Positions 25,355 to 34,702 of a stretch of 37,196 nucleotides of DNA are shown piece after piece. The stretch's first letter is position 1. Each line of letters opens with the position of its first letter. Location of the stretch: NCBI GenBank assembly GCA_949289145.1, contig CASEML010000118.1:1-37196 (forward strand), read 5' to 3'. The notes under the pieces were generated by a model. The model worked only from the letters and a program-made list of their open reading frames with translations, was not told the origin of the DNA and did not search any database. Source of the DNA: an uncultured Eubacteriales bacterium. GTDB taxonomy: Bacteria; Bacillota; Clostridia; Lachnospirales; Lachnospiraceae. Made by a program: the position numbers and the translations under genes.

Positions 25355-27163
25355 TTATCTGCATTCTTTCAGTACTTCTTTAAATTCTTCCAACAATCCT
25401 TCAAATACTTTCAATGCATCTTCTACAGGCTTTGTTGTGGTCATATCCACCTTGCACAGCTTCAGCAAATCAATTGGATACATAGAACTTCCGCTTTTTA
25501 AGAATTTAAAGTAACCTTCCTTGACTTCCTTATCCCCTGCAAGAATTGCCTTACTGATGGCTATTGCTGCTGAAAATCCCGTCGCATACTGATACACATA
25601 AAAAGCAGTGTAAAAATGTGGTATTCTTGCCCACTCCATGGCAATGGCAGAATCTACATGTATGTTTTCTCCAAAATACTTTTTATTTAAATTAAAATAA
25701 ATTTCACACAAACTGTCTGGTGTTAGTGCTTCGGAACGCTCCACCATCTCATGGGTAATTTTTTCGAATTCTGCAAACATGGTCTGGCGGAACAGTGTAC
25801 CGCGAAACTGCTCCAGAAAATGGTTAATGTAATATGCTTTTTCCTTTGCACTTTTCGCATGAGCTATAAGATAGTGAATCAATAAAGATTCGTTTACGGT
25901 AGAGGCTACTTCTGCCACGAAAATCTTGTATCCGGCATAAATATAGTCCTGATTGGCATCGGAATAAAAGGAATGCAATGCATGACCCATTTCATGTGCC
26001 AATGTAAACACATGATTCAAAGTTCCATTATAATTCATCAGTACATAAGGGTGGATTCCGTAGGCTCCCCATGAATATGCACCGCTCCTCTTTCCCACAT
26101 TTTCATAAATATCTATCCATCGGTTTTCAAAGCCTTCTTTTAAAATGGTAATATATTCACCGCCCAAAGGTTCTAAGCCTTTTATAACGATTTTCTTTGC
26201 TTCCTCAAAATCTTTTTTCATGTCCACATCATCTACCATCGGTACATATAAATCGTACATATGGAGCCGCTGTATTCCCAATGCTTCACTTCGAATATCA
26301 ATGTACTGATACATAGCCGGAAGGTGGACATGAACACTTTCAATCAAATTGTCATAAACAGACAATGGAATATTACTTCCATCCAAAGCCATCTCTCTTG
26401 CAGAATTATATTTTCTGGCTTTCGCCTGAAAAACGTCTGCTTTCACACTTGCCTGATATACTGCCGCCAGCATGTTTTTGTGCTTTCCATAAACTCCATA
26501 AAGATTTTTAAAAGCCTGTTCACGGATGTTTCTGTTGCTGTTTTCTAACAACGCAATATACGTTCCATGAGTCAGCGGAAGCATTTCTCCTTTTGCTCCC
26601 TTTACATCCGGAAATTGTATATCTGCATTATTAAACATAGAAAAAATATCCTGTGGTCCTTCCGTCACCTCGCCTGCTAATGCCAGCAGTTCTTCCATCT
26701 CTTTTGTAAGTATATGAGCTCTCTGTCTTCTGATTTCCTCAAAATAATGTTCGTATGGTTTTAAACGCTTATCCTCCAACATTTTCTGATAAGTTTTCTC
26801 CGAAATAGTTAAAAGTTCCGGTTCAAAAAATGAGGTTGCTTCCTGAATTTCAACCATCATACTCTGCGCTTTGGCTACCAACCCCTGATAAGCTGCATTT
26901 CCTGTGTTCTCATGCAGTTTCTGATTGGCATATACATAGACCTTTTCTGAAAGCTTTCCCATTTCCTCATACTTTTGCATAAATTTATACAACATATCAA
27001 CTCCATCGGAAAGTTTTCCCTGATACGATCTTATCTTTTCTGCCAGTTTCAAGACCTTGGTATAATCCTTTTCCCAAGCCGTATCATCCCTATATAAATC
27101 CTCAATCGCCCATTTATATTGACTGCTTATATCCTCTCGCTGCTTTAATACTTGTTCTGCCAT
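25355..27163 (-). CDS. pepF: Oligoendopeptidase F
   Basis: 602 residues, M3 family. Zinc motif FTLAHEMGHALHSFYS (HExxH at about residues 390-394) with the third ligand Glu in VAEVASTVNE about 25 residues later. The N-terminal 190 residues are the helical lid domain (RSYQGKLSDGVDMLYKFMQ). It cleaves peptides of about 7-17 residues in the cytoplasm, as in lactic bacteria. Ribosome site AAGGAG, seven bases before the ATG. It is the first gene of a probable operon with glpK and the acetyltransferase. Confidence 0.95.
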   Translation of the reverse strand: MAEQVLKQREDISSQYKWAIEDLYRDDTAWEKDYTKVLKLAEKIRSYQGKLSDGVDMLYKFMQKYEEMGKLSEKVYVYANQKLHENTGNAAYQGLVAKAQSMMVEIQEATSFFEPELLTISEKTYQKMLEDKRLKPYEHYFEEIRRQRAHILTKEMEELLALAGEVTEGPQDIFSMFNNADIQFPDVKGAKGEMLPLTHGTYIALLENSNRNIREQAFKNLYGVYGKHKNMLAAVYQASVKADVFQAKARKYNSAREMALDGSNIPLSVYDNLIESVHVHLPAMYQYIDIRSEALGIQRLHMYDLYVPMVDDVDMKKDFEEAKKIVIKGLEPLGGEYITILKEGFENRWIDIYENVGKRSGAYSWGAYGIHPYVLMNYNGTLNHVFTLAHEMGHALHSFYSDANQDYIYAGYKIFVAEVASTVNESLLIHYLIAHAKSAKEKAYYINHFLEQFRGTLFRQTMFAEFEKITHEMVERSEALTPDSLCEIYFNLNKKYFGENIHVDSAIAMEWARIPHFYTAFYVYQYATGFSAAIAISKAILAGDKEVKEGYFKFLKSGSSMYPIDLLKLCKVDMTTTKPVEDALKVFEGLLEEFKEVLKECR

Positions 27164-27276
27164 GTTTTTTCTCCTTTTCTGTCATTTATTTTATTGATAT
27201 CTCTTAATATTTTATCTTAAAATAATAATACACTTCTTTTTTGTTAAGTATACCATTGCTTTCTGTCAAACAGGCA

Positions 27277-27310
27277 TTTAAAAGATGTGTCTGCCTCGAA
27301 AGGCAGACAC
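27277..27310 (-). terminator. Terminator after the pullulanase gene
   Basis: GTGTCTGCCT, loop CGAA, AGGCAGACAC (27287-27310), a perfect ten-base stem; in the leftward direction it is followed by ATCTTTTAAA. It lies 14 bases after the pullulanase stop. Confidence 0.8.
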
Positions 27311-27324
27311 AAAAATACTAATTC

Positions 27325-29523
27325 TTATAAGTTTCTTTTCATCTTTTTCTTGTTTTTTGCTAAACCAATAACGATGGCTGCACATACAATGACTGCTGCT
27401 ACAACACCAATTACTACTGCTGTACTTGTACTCATATGAAATACCCCACTTTCTTCTTTTATCAGAACAACTGCCGAAATTGGACTTATGGTAACCGCTC
27501 CGCTTACAGAATACAGCACTTCTGTTCCAGCAGTTTCACCATTTACATATAAGTTCCATTTTCCTTCTGGTAATTCTAAGGTAATATCTTCTTTATTTGC
27601 ATTATATGCCACAAAGATGCTTTCTGCTTTTTCACTGTTAGGACTGTTATTTATAGTATAGGCCACCACATTAGAATCTCCCACATTCTGAAATGTAATA
27701 TTATTTTGCACATCTTCTGTTGTTGTCATACAAAATGCCGGATGAGCTTTTCGAAGAGCAATCAGTCCTTTATAATAGTCATATACTTCCATCGTATTGC
27801 CTTTATTATCCCATTTAATGGAATTCACACTGTCCGGCAGATTGTAGCTGTTTTCAGAAAAAGTTCCATCCTCCTGTACTTTACTGCGTAGCATTTCTTC
27901 TCCTGCCTGCAGAAACGGAATTCCTTGGGAAGTAAATACTATGGCACTGGATAACTTATTCATTTTAATTCTGTCTTCTTCACTGTCTTCACTATTAGAT
28001 GTGGCTAACTTATCCCAAAGAGTCAAATTATCATGACAGGAAGCATAATTAATTGTCTGCTCCGGTGAGCCAGCCCACCAGCCATTACTTTTTTCATAGG
28101 AATCATAATCTATCTGTGAATTTTCTGTGGCCCCTACTATACTATATTTGATGGCTTCTTCCATATTTTCTCCACCATTTACAAATCCTTTATTTAAGGA
28201 ATCAAACACATTTCCTTTGATACCATCTCTGATATCATCGCTAAAGGCTGCAATCCCTTCCATTTGATAAGTATTTGCTTTCACAGCCCGCTCTGTTTCT
28301 GGAAGTGTGGAATCTCCACTGGTCCAACCCTCTCCGTATATTATAATGGAAGAATCAATTTCGTTCAAGGCTGTTCTTATTTCTTTCATGGTTTCCATAT
28401 CATGAACACCCATTAAGTCAAACCGAAAGCCATCCACATGATACTCTGTTGCCCAGTACACCACAGAATCTACCATAAATTTTCGCATCATGGAACGCTC
28501 AGATGCTGTTTCATTTCCGCAGCCCGAAGCATTGGAATACATCTCTCCGTTCATGCGGTAATAATAATCCGGTACAATTTTCTGGAAATTGGAATCCTCG
28601 GTATTATATGTATGATTGTAAACCACATCCATAATTACACGAATTCCATTTTCGTGAAGTGCCTGTACCATTTTCTTGTACTCTTCCACACGAACGGCTC
28701 CATTGTATGGATCTGTAGAATAAGACCCTTCCGGCACATTATAATTCTTTGGATCATATCCCCAGTTAAACTGATCACTTTCTAAATTTGTTTCATCTAC
28801 CGTTGCATAATCGTAAGACGGTAAAAGATGTACATGCGTAACACCAAGGTCTTTCATGTGATCCAGCCCTGTGGCAAGCCCTTCACTATTAGTTGTTCCA
28901 GTTTCTGTTAATCCCAAGAATTTTCCGACATTTTCAATACCTGAAGATGCATCGGAGGATAAATCTCGCACATGCAGTTCATAAATCACCGCATCTGTCA
29001 TATTTTCAAATTTTGGTTTTATGTCTTTGTCAAATCCTTCCGGATCTGTAGCATCTAAATCGATTACCATACCGCGGTTTCCGTTTACTCCCACTGCTTT
29101 TGCATATGGGTCTACAGCTTCCTTTGTGTTTCCATTTACAGTTACACTATAAGTATAGTAAATTCCATGGGAATCACCTGTTTTTTCATAAGTCCATGTG
29201 CCTTTTTCCGCTGCTGTCATATCAGCAGACTCTATCAGACAGTCACCATCTCCTGCTTCGTAAAAATTAATTACTACTTTTTCTGCTGTGGGTGCCCAAA
29301 CACGAAAATTTGTCTTTTCTGCACTGTATACTGCACCCAAATCATCACCTTGGTAGGTATATTTCTGTTCGAAGGCTTCGGAAGAAAAAGCCTTGGTAAT
29401 ATTGACCTGTTTCGAAATGTAACCTTCATATGACACAGTATAAGTATGTTCCATGGAAAGTTCTTCTTTCAGTACAATTTTTGTGGTGGTAACGATTCCC
29501 GGTGCATCGTTCCATAATGTCAT
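27325..29523 (-). pseudogene. pulA: Pullulanase, C-terminal part (frameshifted gene)
   Basis: The open frame 27325-29523 (732 codons from an internal ATG) carries most of a type I pullulanase: end of an Ig-like segment, CBM48 (LGAVYSAEKTNFRVWAPTAE), GH13 catalytic barrel with region I IMDVVYNHT, region II GFRFDLMGVHDM (nucleophile Asp), region III IYGEGW (acid/base Glu) and region IV YASCHDN. The C-terminus has a membrane helix (TAVVIGVVAAVIVCAAIVIGL) then a basic tail, so the enzyme should be anchored at the cell surface. Its signal peptide and starch-binding domains are in another frame, 29426-30460. Without them this part would remain cytoplasmic and is probably not functional. It cuts alpha-1,6 bonds in pullulan and starch. 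Confidence 0.88.
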
Positions 29524-30460
29524 ATTCCTTACCTGTTTCGTCTGTCACCTTGAACTTAGACACTGTGGTTTCTTCCTTTGTATCAATTGCTTTGGATAAA
29601 AAAACATCAATCTGTTTTGTAGTTCCATCCCCAAAATCGGCAGTAAGAATTGCCGGTTGATAATTAACTTCTTCCCTGCTGTACCACACATCACTTTTGC
29701 CTTCCACTGTATATATATCCAATACATTTTCTTTGGCTTTTGATAAATCAACCGTCCTTGCTGTTGTAGAATCTGCTGCACCATTCACATAAAGATTCAA
29801 GTCAAATTCTCCCTGAGCATTTTCACCCTCCAGTCCAATATGATACACAGCCCCAAATTCATCTGTTTCTACCATTGGATAACTGCCTGGAGCGTTTTCA
29901 TCTTTCCAGCCTAAAACTTCACTGGTTTCATAGGCTCCATCTTCTCTGAAATAATGAACGTTTAATTTTAAAGCATCTTTCTTGTTATAGACAGCAAGAC
30001 GCTCCTGCTCCTGCCCTTCAAAATCATAGGAACTGTATCCTTCCGGTGCTTCGTAAACAAAGTCCTCCACTGCGGAAGTCACCCAGATTTCGGTGGTACT
30101 TCCGTTTGTTTCTACATAGCGGTCTGTTTCCACATCCTTAGCTTCCCAGTCGCCTTTTTTTACAATGAATCCGATTTTCTCAGGCGTATTTGTGGTCTGG
30201 TAAACTGCTATCTTACCAAAATCATCTTCTGCGCAGAAATCCACTTTCTGTCCGTCAGCTCCTTCTTCCCAAATCCATAAGTTCCAGTTGCCATAATTAT
30301 TGTCTTCCCTTCCACCGTAATGCACAATTAAGGTGGTTCCTGCCGCCTTCACCTGCAAAGTTTCTCCCAGCATTCCCAATGCATTGGTAATTACTAAAAG
30401 TACCATAAGTAACATGGATATTGCTTTACCCAAAACATCAGTTTTCCTTCCCTCTCTCAT
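29426..30460 (-). pseudogene. pulA: Pullulanase, N-terminal part (frameshifted gene)
   Basis: 344 codons: signal peptide 1-40 (AISMLLMVLLVITNALGML, cleavage near VKA-AG), a CBM41-type starch-binding domain (LIVHYGGREDNNYGNWNLWI) at about 43-145, and a second beta-rich N-domain (VHYFREDGAYETSEVLGW) to about 270. The match to the family runs to residue 315 (TGKEYDI), after which 29 unrelated residues precede a stop while the family sequence continues as TLWNDAPGIVTTTKIVLKEE in the next frame. The joint is at about 29515-29525. Restoring it would give one protein of roughly 1046 residues. The promoter at 30499-30527 is intact, so decay looks recent. Confidence 0.85.
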
Positions 30461-30498
30461 CGTTTTTCCTCACTTTCTTTGTTTTTTGATACTTTTTT

Positions 30499-30527
30499 AT
30501 TATACCAAATTGTGGTAAGGGTGGCAA
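30499..30527 (-). promoter_or_regulatory. Promoter of the pullulanase gene
   Basis: Leftward: -35 TTGCCA (30522-30527), 17-base spacer, -10 TATAAT (30499-30504). Leader about 35 bases. I found no convincing catabolite (cre) box. Confidence 0.75.
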
Positions 30528-30572
30528 TGGATGAGAATAGGGCTGAACTGTTACGTTGCTTTTTTCTTTTTT

Positions 30573-30620
30573 AAAAAAATGGAACCATACTCTGTCTCTA
30601 TGACAGAAATGGCTCCATTT
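30573..30620 (-). terminator. Terminator after htpG
   Basis: Leftward: AAATGGAGCCAT pairs with ATGGTTCCATTT (one mismatch) around an inner hairpin TCTGTC-ATAGA-GACAGA, then TTTTTTT. It lies about 40 bases after the htpG stop. Confidence 0.88.
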
Positions 30621-30658
30621 CATCTGCTGGTTTATTACAATATTTACTAAATTTATCG

Positions 30659-32725
30659 TTACTTATTTTTTGCAAGTAACATCATGATTTCATTACTACG
30701 CGCAATAAATTGGGTCATTTTTTCCGGTGATAACGGCTTATTTGCAATGACTGCCAGATCATACAGCTGCTGGCACATCATTGGTACATGCTCAGACTCT
30801 TTGTTTTCCACAATGTATTTTACTAAATCATTATTGGCATTTAACACTAGGGTTTCTCCTGCTGTGCCAAACATAGACATATCCATGCCCTGCATATTGT
30901 ACATTCTCATCATATCCTGCATACGTCGGCTGTCTTCTGACATAGTAAGCATAGAAGAAACCGAAGCATTCTTTAATTTTTCTACTTTTACTTCTAACTT
31001 ATCATTGTTTAATGCCTTCTTAAAGATTTCGGCTAAATTTTCTGTGATGTCCTTTAATTCTTCCTCGCTTGCTTCCTCCTTTAAGTTCTCCGTTAAGTCA
31101 GCGTCAATTCTTAAGAAACGAACCTGTTCATTTTTAGCTTCTAGCTGCTGAACAAAAGGTTGGTCGATGTTATGTTCTAAAATAACCGCATCCATGCCAG
31201 CTTCTTTGAACATATTAATATACTGGCTCTGCTGCTGTCTGTCTGTTACATAGTAGATGGTCTGCTGTTCTTTGTTTTCTGCAGCTTCTTCCCCAGTCGT
31301 TTCCGTTACTTCTTCAACGCCTTCTTCCTTTGTTTCATCCTTTTCTACCGGCTTGATCAATTCACCCATAGTTAAATATTTGTCATCTAAATTTTTGAAG
31401 AGAATGTAATCATTCATCTTTTCACAGAATTTATCGTCTTTTAAGCATCCGAATTTGATAAACGGTGAAATATCGTCCCAGTATTTTTCATAGGATTCTT
31501 TTTCTGTTTTACACATTCCGGCCAGCTTATCTGCCACTTTCTTAGTAATATAATCGGAAATTTTCTTTACAAATCCATCGTTCTGCAGCGCACTTCTGGA
31601 TACATTCAGTGGTAAGTCAGGGCAATCAATAACACCCTTTAACAGCATTAAAAACTCGGGGATCACTTCTTTAATATTGTCTGCAATAAATACCTGATTG
31701 TTGTATAACTTTATAACTCCTTCGATAGATTCGTATTCAGTGTTAATTTTAGGGAAATATAGGATTCCTTTTAAATTAAATGGATAATCCATATTTAAAT
31801 GTATCCAGAATAAAGGTTCTTTGTAATCCCTGAATACCCTGCGGTAAAATTCCTTGTATTCTTCCTCTGTACATTCATTTGGATGTTTATTCCAAAGTGG
31901 ATTCGTATCATTAATGGCAACCGGTCTTTTCAGAATTTTTAATTTTTCCTGTTTTGGGGAGATTTCCACAATCTCTTTTTCACCGTTTTCGTTTTCGCGT
32001 TCTTCTGTTTTTGCTTCTTCAATGATAGTCTCCACTACCGTATCTTTATCTGTTTTTTCTTCTGGCAAAATTGTTTCATATTCAGGTTCTGCGTTTTCCT
32101 TTTCCACGTAAATTGCTGTTGGCATAAAAGAGCAATATTTTCCGATAACTTCTCTTGCTCTGTATTCATTGGCAAATTCTAAGCAGTCCTCGTTTAAGAA
32201 CAAGGTAATTTCTGTACCAACTTCCTTCTTATTACCTTCTTCCATGTCAAACTCTGTACCGCCATCGCATTCCCAGTGTACTGGTTTTGCACCTTCTTTA
32301 TAAGATAAGGAGTCGATGTGCACTTCATCTGCTACCATAAATGCAGAATAGAATCCTAAGCCAAAGTGTCCGATAATCTGATCTTCATTTGCTTTATCCT
32401 TATATTTTTCTAAGAAATCTGTGGCTCCAGAAAAAGCAATCTGGTTAATGTATTCTTCCACTTCTTCTTCGGTAAGTCCCAGACCATTATCAATAATTTT
32501 GATGGTCTTTTCTTCGGGATTTAAAAGTACCTGAACCTTTGGTTCATAATCATCCGGCAATGTATATTCACCGATCATATCCAGTTTTTTTAATTTTGTG
32601 ATTGCATCACAGGCATTGGAAATTAACTCACGATAGAAAATATCGTGATCAGAATATAACCATTTCTTAATTATAGGGAAAATATTGTCACTATTAATTG
32701 ACAGACTACCATGCTTTGCAGCCAT
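30659..32725 (-). CDS. htpG: Molecular chaperone HtpG (Hsp90)
   Basis: 688 residues, longer than Escherichia coli HtpG (624). GHKL ATPase domain: ELISNACDAITKLK (catalytic Glu and Mg-binding Asn), IIDNGLGL, and lid GHFGLGFYSAFMVAD. Extra length comes from an acidic linker at about 209-265 between the N and middle domains and a second acidic insertion (DETKEEGVEEVTETTGEEAA) near residue 490. The middle domain has the catalytic Arg region LNVSRSALQND. It refolds or matures client proteins in the cytoplasm. GGAG lies eight bases before the ATG. A TTGACT-17-TAAACT promoter and a perfect CIRCE element precede it, indicating HrcA control. Confidence 0.96.
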   Translation of the reverse strand: MAAKHGSLSINSDNIFPIIKKWLYSDHDIFYRELISNACDAITKLKKLDMIGEYTLPDDYEPKVQVLLNPEEKTIKIIDNGLGLTEEEVEEYINQIAFSGATDFLEKYKDKANEDQIIGHFGLGFYSAFMVADEVHIDSLSYKEGAKPVHWECDGGTEFDMEEGNKKEVGTEITLFLNEDCLEFANEYRAREVIGKYCSFMPTAIYVEKENAEPEYETILPEEKTDKDTVVETIIEEAKTEERENENGEKEIVEISPKQEKLKILKRPVAINDTNPLWNKHPNECTEEEYKEFYRRVFRDYKEPLFWIHLNMDYPFNLKGILYFPKINTEYESIEGVIKLYNNQVFIADNIKEVIPEFLMLLKGVIDCPDLPLNVSRSALQNDGFVKKISDYITKKVADKLAGMCKTEKESYEKYWDDISPFIKFGCLKDDKFCEKMNDYILFKNLDDKYLTMGELIKPVEKDETKEEGVEEVTETTGEEAAENKEQQTIYYVTDRQQQSQYINMFKEAGMDAVILEHNIDQPFVQQLEAKNEQVRFLRIDADLTENLKEEASEEELKDITENLAEIFKKALNNDKLEVKVEKLKNASVSSMLTMSEDSRRMQDMMRMYNMQGMDMSMFGTAGETLVLNANNDLVKYIVENKESEHVPMMCQQLYDLAVIANKPLSPEKMTQFIARSNEIMMLLAKNK

Positions 32726-32811
32726 TTAAATCACTCCATTCGTTTCTTTTTATTTAATCAAAAAAGTACCCTCACCATTTTTGAATGATACTTTATTTTT
32801 TACTAGAATAA

Positions 32812-32840
32812 AGTTTAATACAGCAATAGAGAAAAGTCAA
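32812..32840 (-). promoter_or_regulatory. Promoter of htpG
   Basis: Leftward: -35 TTGACT (32835-32840), 17-base spacer, -10 TAAACT (32812-32817), leader about 80 bases. CIRCE begins seven bases upstream of the -35. Confidence 0.7.
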
Positions 32841-32847
32841 GGGAAAA

Positions 32848-32874
32848 TTAGCACTCATTATAAATGAGTGCTAA
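32848..32874. promoter_or_regulatory. CIRCE operator (HrcA binding site)
   Basis: TTAGCACTC-N9-GAGTGCTAA, a perfect match to the CIRCE consensus, with spacer ATTATAAAT. It stands upstream of the htpG promoter rather than in the leader, and between htpG and the tyrosine phosphatase gene. Confidence 0.95.
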
Positions 32875-32938
32875 TAATTTTATTAACTTTTTATAAAGTG
32901 CTTGATTTTTATTGGGTTTGTATGATAACTATATCATT

Positions 32939-33400
32939 TTATGTCTCTATTTCTTTTAGCAATGCCTGGCAACCTTCTAAAATGTCTTCATAGGTTCGTT
33001 GGAAATCACCTGTATACCATGGATCCGCCACATCATCCGTCCTGCCGGCAAATTTCAGCAGCTTATGGATTTTCTCTCCCTTCTGCCCTGTGATTCGCTT
33101 TATATTGCGAATATTAGCCTCATCCATTCCAATGAGATAATCATAATAATCATAATCCTGTTTACGAAGTCTAACCGCTCTTTTTCCAGCACAGCTTATG
33201 CCATGCTTTTCCAGTTCTGCTCTTGCAGGCGGATAAACAGGGTTGCCTATGCCGTTCTGAATTTCCTCAGTACTTGTGGCAGCTGAGGATATTTCAAACT
33301 GGTCTCCGATGCCTAGGTTGTTTACTAGGTCTTTTAATATGAATTCTGCCATTGGACTCCGGCAGATGTTGCCGTGGCAGATGAAAAGTATTTTTATCAT
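32939..33400 (-). CDS. Low-molecular-weight protein-tyrosine phosphatase
   Basis: 153 residues. The P-loop is at the very N-terminus, ILFICHGNICRSPMAEF (C-x5-R-S; nucleophile Cys 8), and the general acid Asp lies in VADPWYTGDFQRTYEDI near the end. DYYDYLIGMDEANIRNI is also typical. It removes phosphate from phosphotyrosine, in bacteria often on polysaccharide-regulating kinases; no such kinase is nearby. AAGGAG stands ten bases before the ATG. It is the last chromosomal gene before the integrated element, whose end lies within about 150 bases upstream of its start, so its original promoter may have been displaced. Confidence 0.95.
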   Translation of the reverse strand: MIKILFICHGNICRSPMAEFILKDLVNNLGIGDQFEISSAATSTEEIQNGIGNPVYPPARAELEKHGISCAGKRAVRLRKQDYDYYDYLIGMDEANIRNIKRITGQKGEKIHKLLKFAGRTDDVADPWYTGDFQRTYEDILEGCQALLKEIET

Positions 33401-33518
33401 TATTTTTATTCTCCTTGATTTGCCCCGGAATGCCCTGTTTTACAAGGGATTTCGGAAATTTGTGAAATGTGTGTTTTAGCTGACATCTTGGCAAAATAGG
33501 GCAAGATGGAGCAAGTTA

Positions 33519-33568
33519 TTACTACCTGTTAGTAGTAAAATTGGTAGTAAAATGGAAAGGTTTACTAC
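33519..33568. repeat. Four GTAGTAA(A) motifs: probable integrase arm-type sites
   Basis: TTACTAC at 33519-33525, GTAGTAAA at 33532-33539 and 33544-33551, and TTTACTAC at 33561-33568. The middle two are direct repeats 12 bases apart; the outer two are inverted. The core GTAGTAAA is, as I recall, the DR-2 arm site bound by the N-terminal domain of Tn916 integrase. A Tn916-like integrase lies 2.6 kb away, so this probably marks the left end of the element. Confidence 0.6.
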
Positions 33569-33576
33569 TAAGGATT

Positions 33577-34683
33577 TTAAACTATCTTCCATGTACCAGT
33601 TTTAGAACTACCAACTCTCTCTATAATTCCCTTGTCTACTAAAGTTTTGAGTATATTTAAAACCGTTTTTTCTGAACAGCCCAACATCTCTGCAATCTGT
33701 TTTCTAGTCACTGTAGGATTTTTCTTAATTATATCAAGTACACTTTCTTCCCTTCCTCCAATTTTACACCCACATATTGGACATCCATTCTTTTTGTCAG
33801 AAGCACCATGATAATTGCAATTGTTACACTTAATCTTTTCTGTACCAATTTGCTTTTCTAAATCATCAGCAGCTTTATATCCATTTTGTGTTACACGATA
33901 CAAAAAATTATTTTCAGCATTGATCAACCCATAATACTCTAATTTTTTCAATGCCTCATTCCATTTTGCAATTGTTCTATTATCTAACGAACTACAAACC
34001 ACAAAATCTGTATAATCTATAGAAATTGAATATGAATCTAAGGATGTTGATACCTGCAATATACCAGAACCATTACATGTGGTAATCAGTAATGCAATTG
34101 CGTCACGTCCTAATCTAACAGTTTCCACTGAATTGTCTTCCTCTACTTTAGATACAGCATGTTTTCCTAAACGTATATTAATTTGTTCATAAACATCCTC
34201 TACAGGAATATTTCTATCAGAAATAATATGTAAAAACGAACCTATTTCATCCTTTATTCTTGATATTTTTTTCAAATCCTCTGACTGACTACTCACAGAT
34301 TCTGGAGGCAATAATTTTATTAGCTCAGCAATATTGTTATATTCCTCATTCCAATATTTTATATATGTCAACTGTTCTTTTGTTCCAAATATGTTAATAT
34401 CATCCGCAAGCATTATAATAGTTTTATCCAGCCAATCATCATCTTTTAGTAGTTGCAGGACCTCATACATACACGCAACAGATTTTAAGTAATTATCAGA
34501 AATCACAAGTATTGCAAAATCTTGTTTTCTTATGCTATTCATAAACGAAGTTATGCTTTCCCATGCCCCAATTTCTTTTATATCTCTCTTTATTTCTGCT
34601 CTTCCACCAATTGTTTTTTCCAAATTATTTACTATATCACTCTTGTCTCTTTTATATGACACAAAGACTGTAGGCTTTTCCAT
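33577..34683 (-). CDS. TIR-domain protein with zinc ribbon and winged helix
   Basis: 368 residues. Residues 1-130 form a TIR domain: first strand TVFVSYKRD, BB-loop area KRDIKEIGAWESI, strand FAILVISDNYLKS, then ACMYEV, where Glu 74 occupies the place of the catalytic Glu of NAD-cleaving TIRs. A middle region (about 185-275) looks like a winged-helix or mixed alpha/beta domain (KWNEALKKLEYYGLINAENN). Then CNNC...CPICGC, a zinc ribbon at about 285-305, and a C-terminal winged helix (VTRKQIAEMLGCSEKTVLNI). No signal peptide. It starts 19 bases after the KAP gene, so the two form an operon. Likely role: NADase effector of a defence pair, with possible DNA or RNA binding; this is inference. DNA here is visibly more AT-rich than the core genes. 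Confidence 0.85.
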   Translation of the reverse strand: MEKPTVFVSYKRDKSDIVNNLEKTIGGRAEIKRDIKEIGAWESITSFMNSIRKQDFAILVISDNYLKSVACMYEVLQLLKDDDWLDKTIIMLADDINIFGTKEQLTYIKYWNEEYNNIAELIKLLPPESVSSQSEDLKKISRIKDEIGSFLHIISDRNIPVEDVYEQINIRLGKHAVSKVEEDNSVETVRLGRDAIALLITTCNGSGILQVSTSLDSYSISIDYTDFVVCSSLDNRTIAKWNEALKKLEYYGLINAENNFLYRVTQNGYKAADDLEKQIGTEKIKCNNCNYHGASDKKNGCPICGCKIGGREESVLDIIKKNPTVTRKQIAEMLGCSEKTVLNILKTLVDKGIIERVGSSKTGTWKIV

Positions 34684-34702
34684 TTTATTCCCTTTCTCTT
34701 TC

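Noticed and set aside
32761-32800. Possible attenuator hairpin in the htpG leader
   Set aside because: Stem is short with a large loop and mismatches; not convincing.
33519-33568. GTAGTAAA copies as a CRISPR-like array
   Set aside because: Units are too short, uneven and in both orientations; integrase arm sites explain them better.
33401-33576. tRNA gene as integration target of the element
   Set aside because: No cloverleaf or T-loop sequence is visible here.
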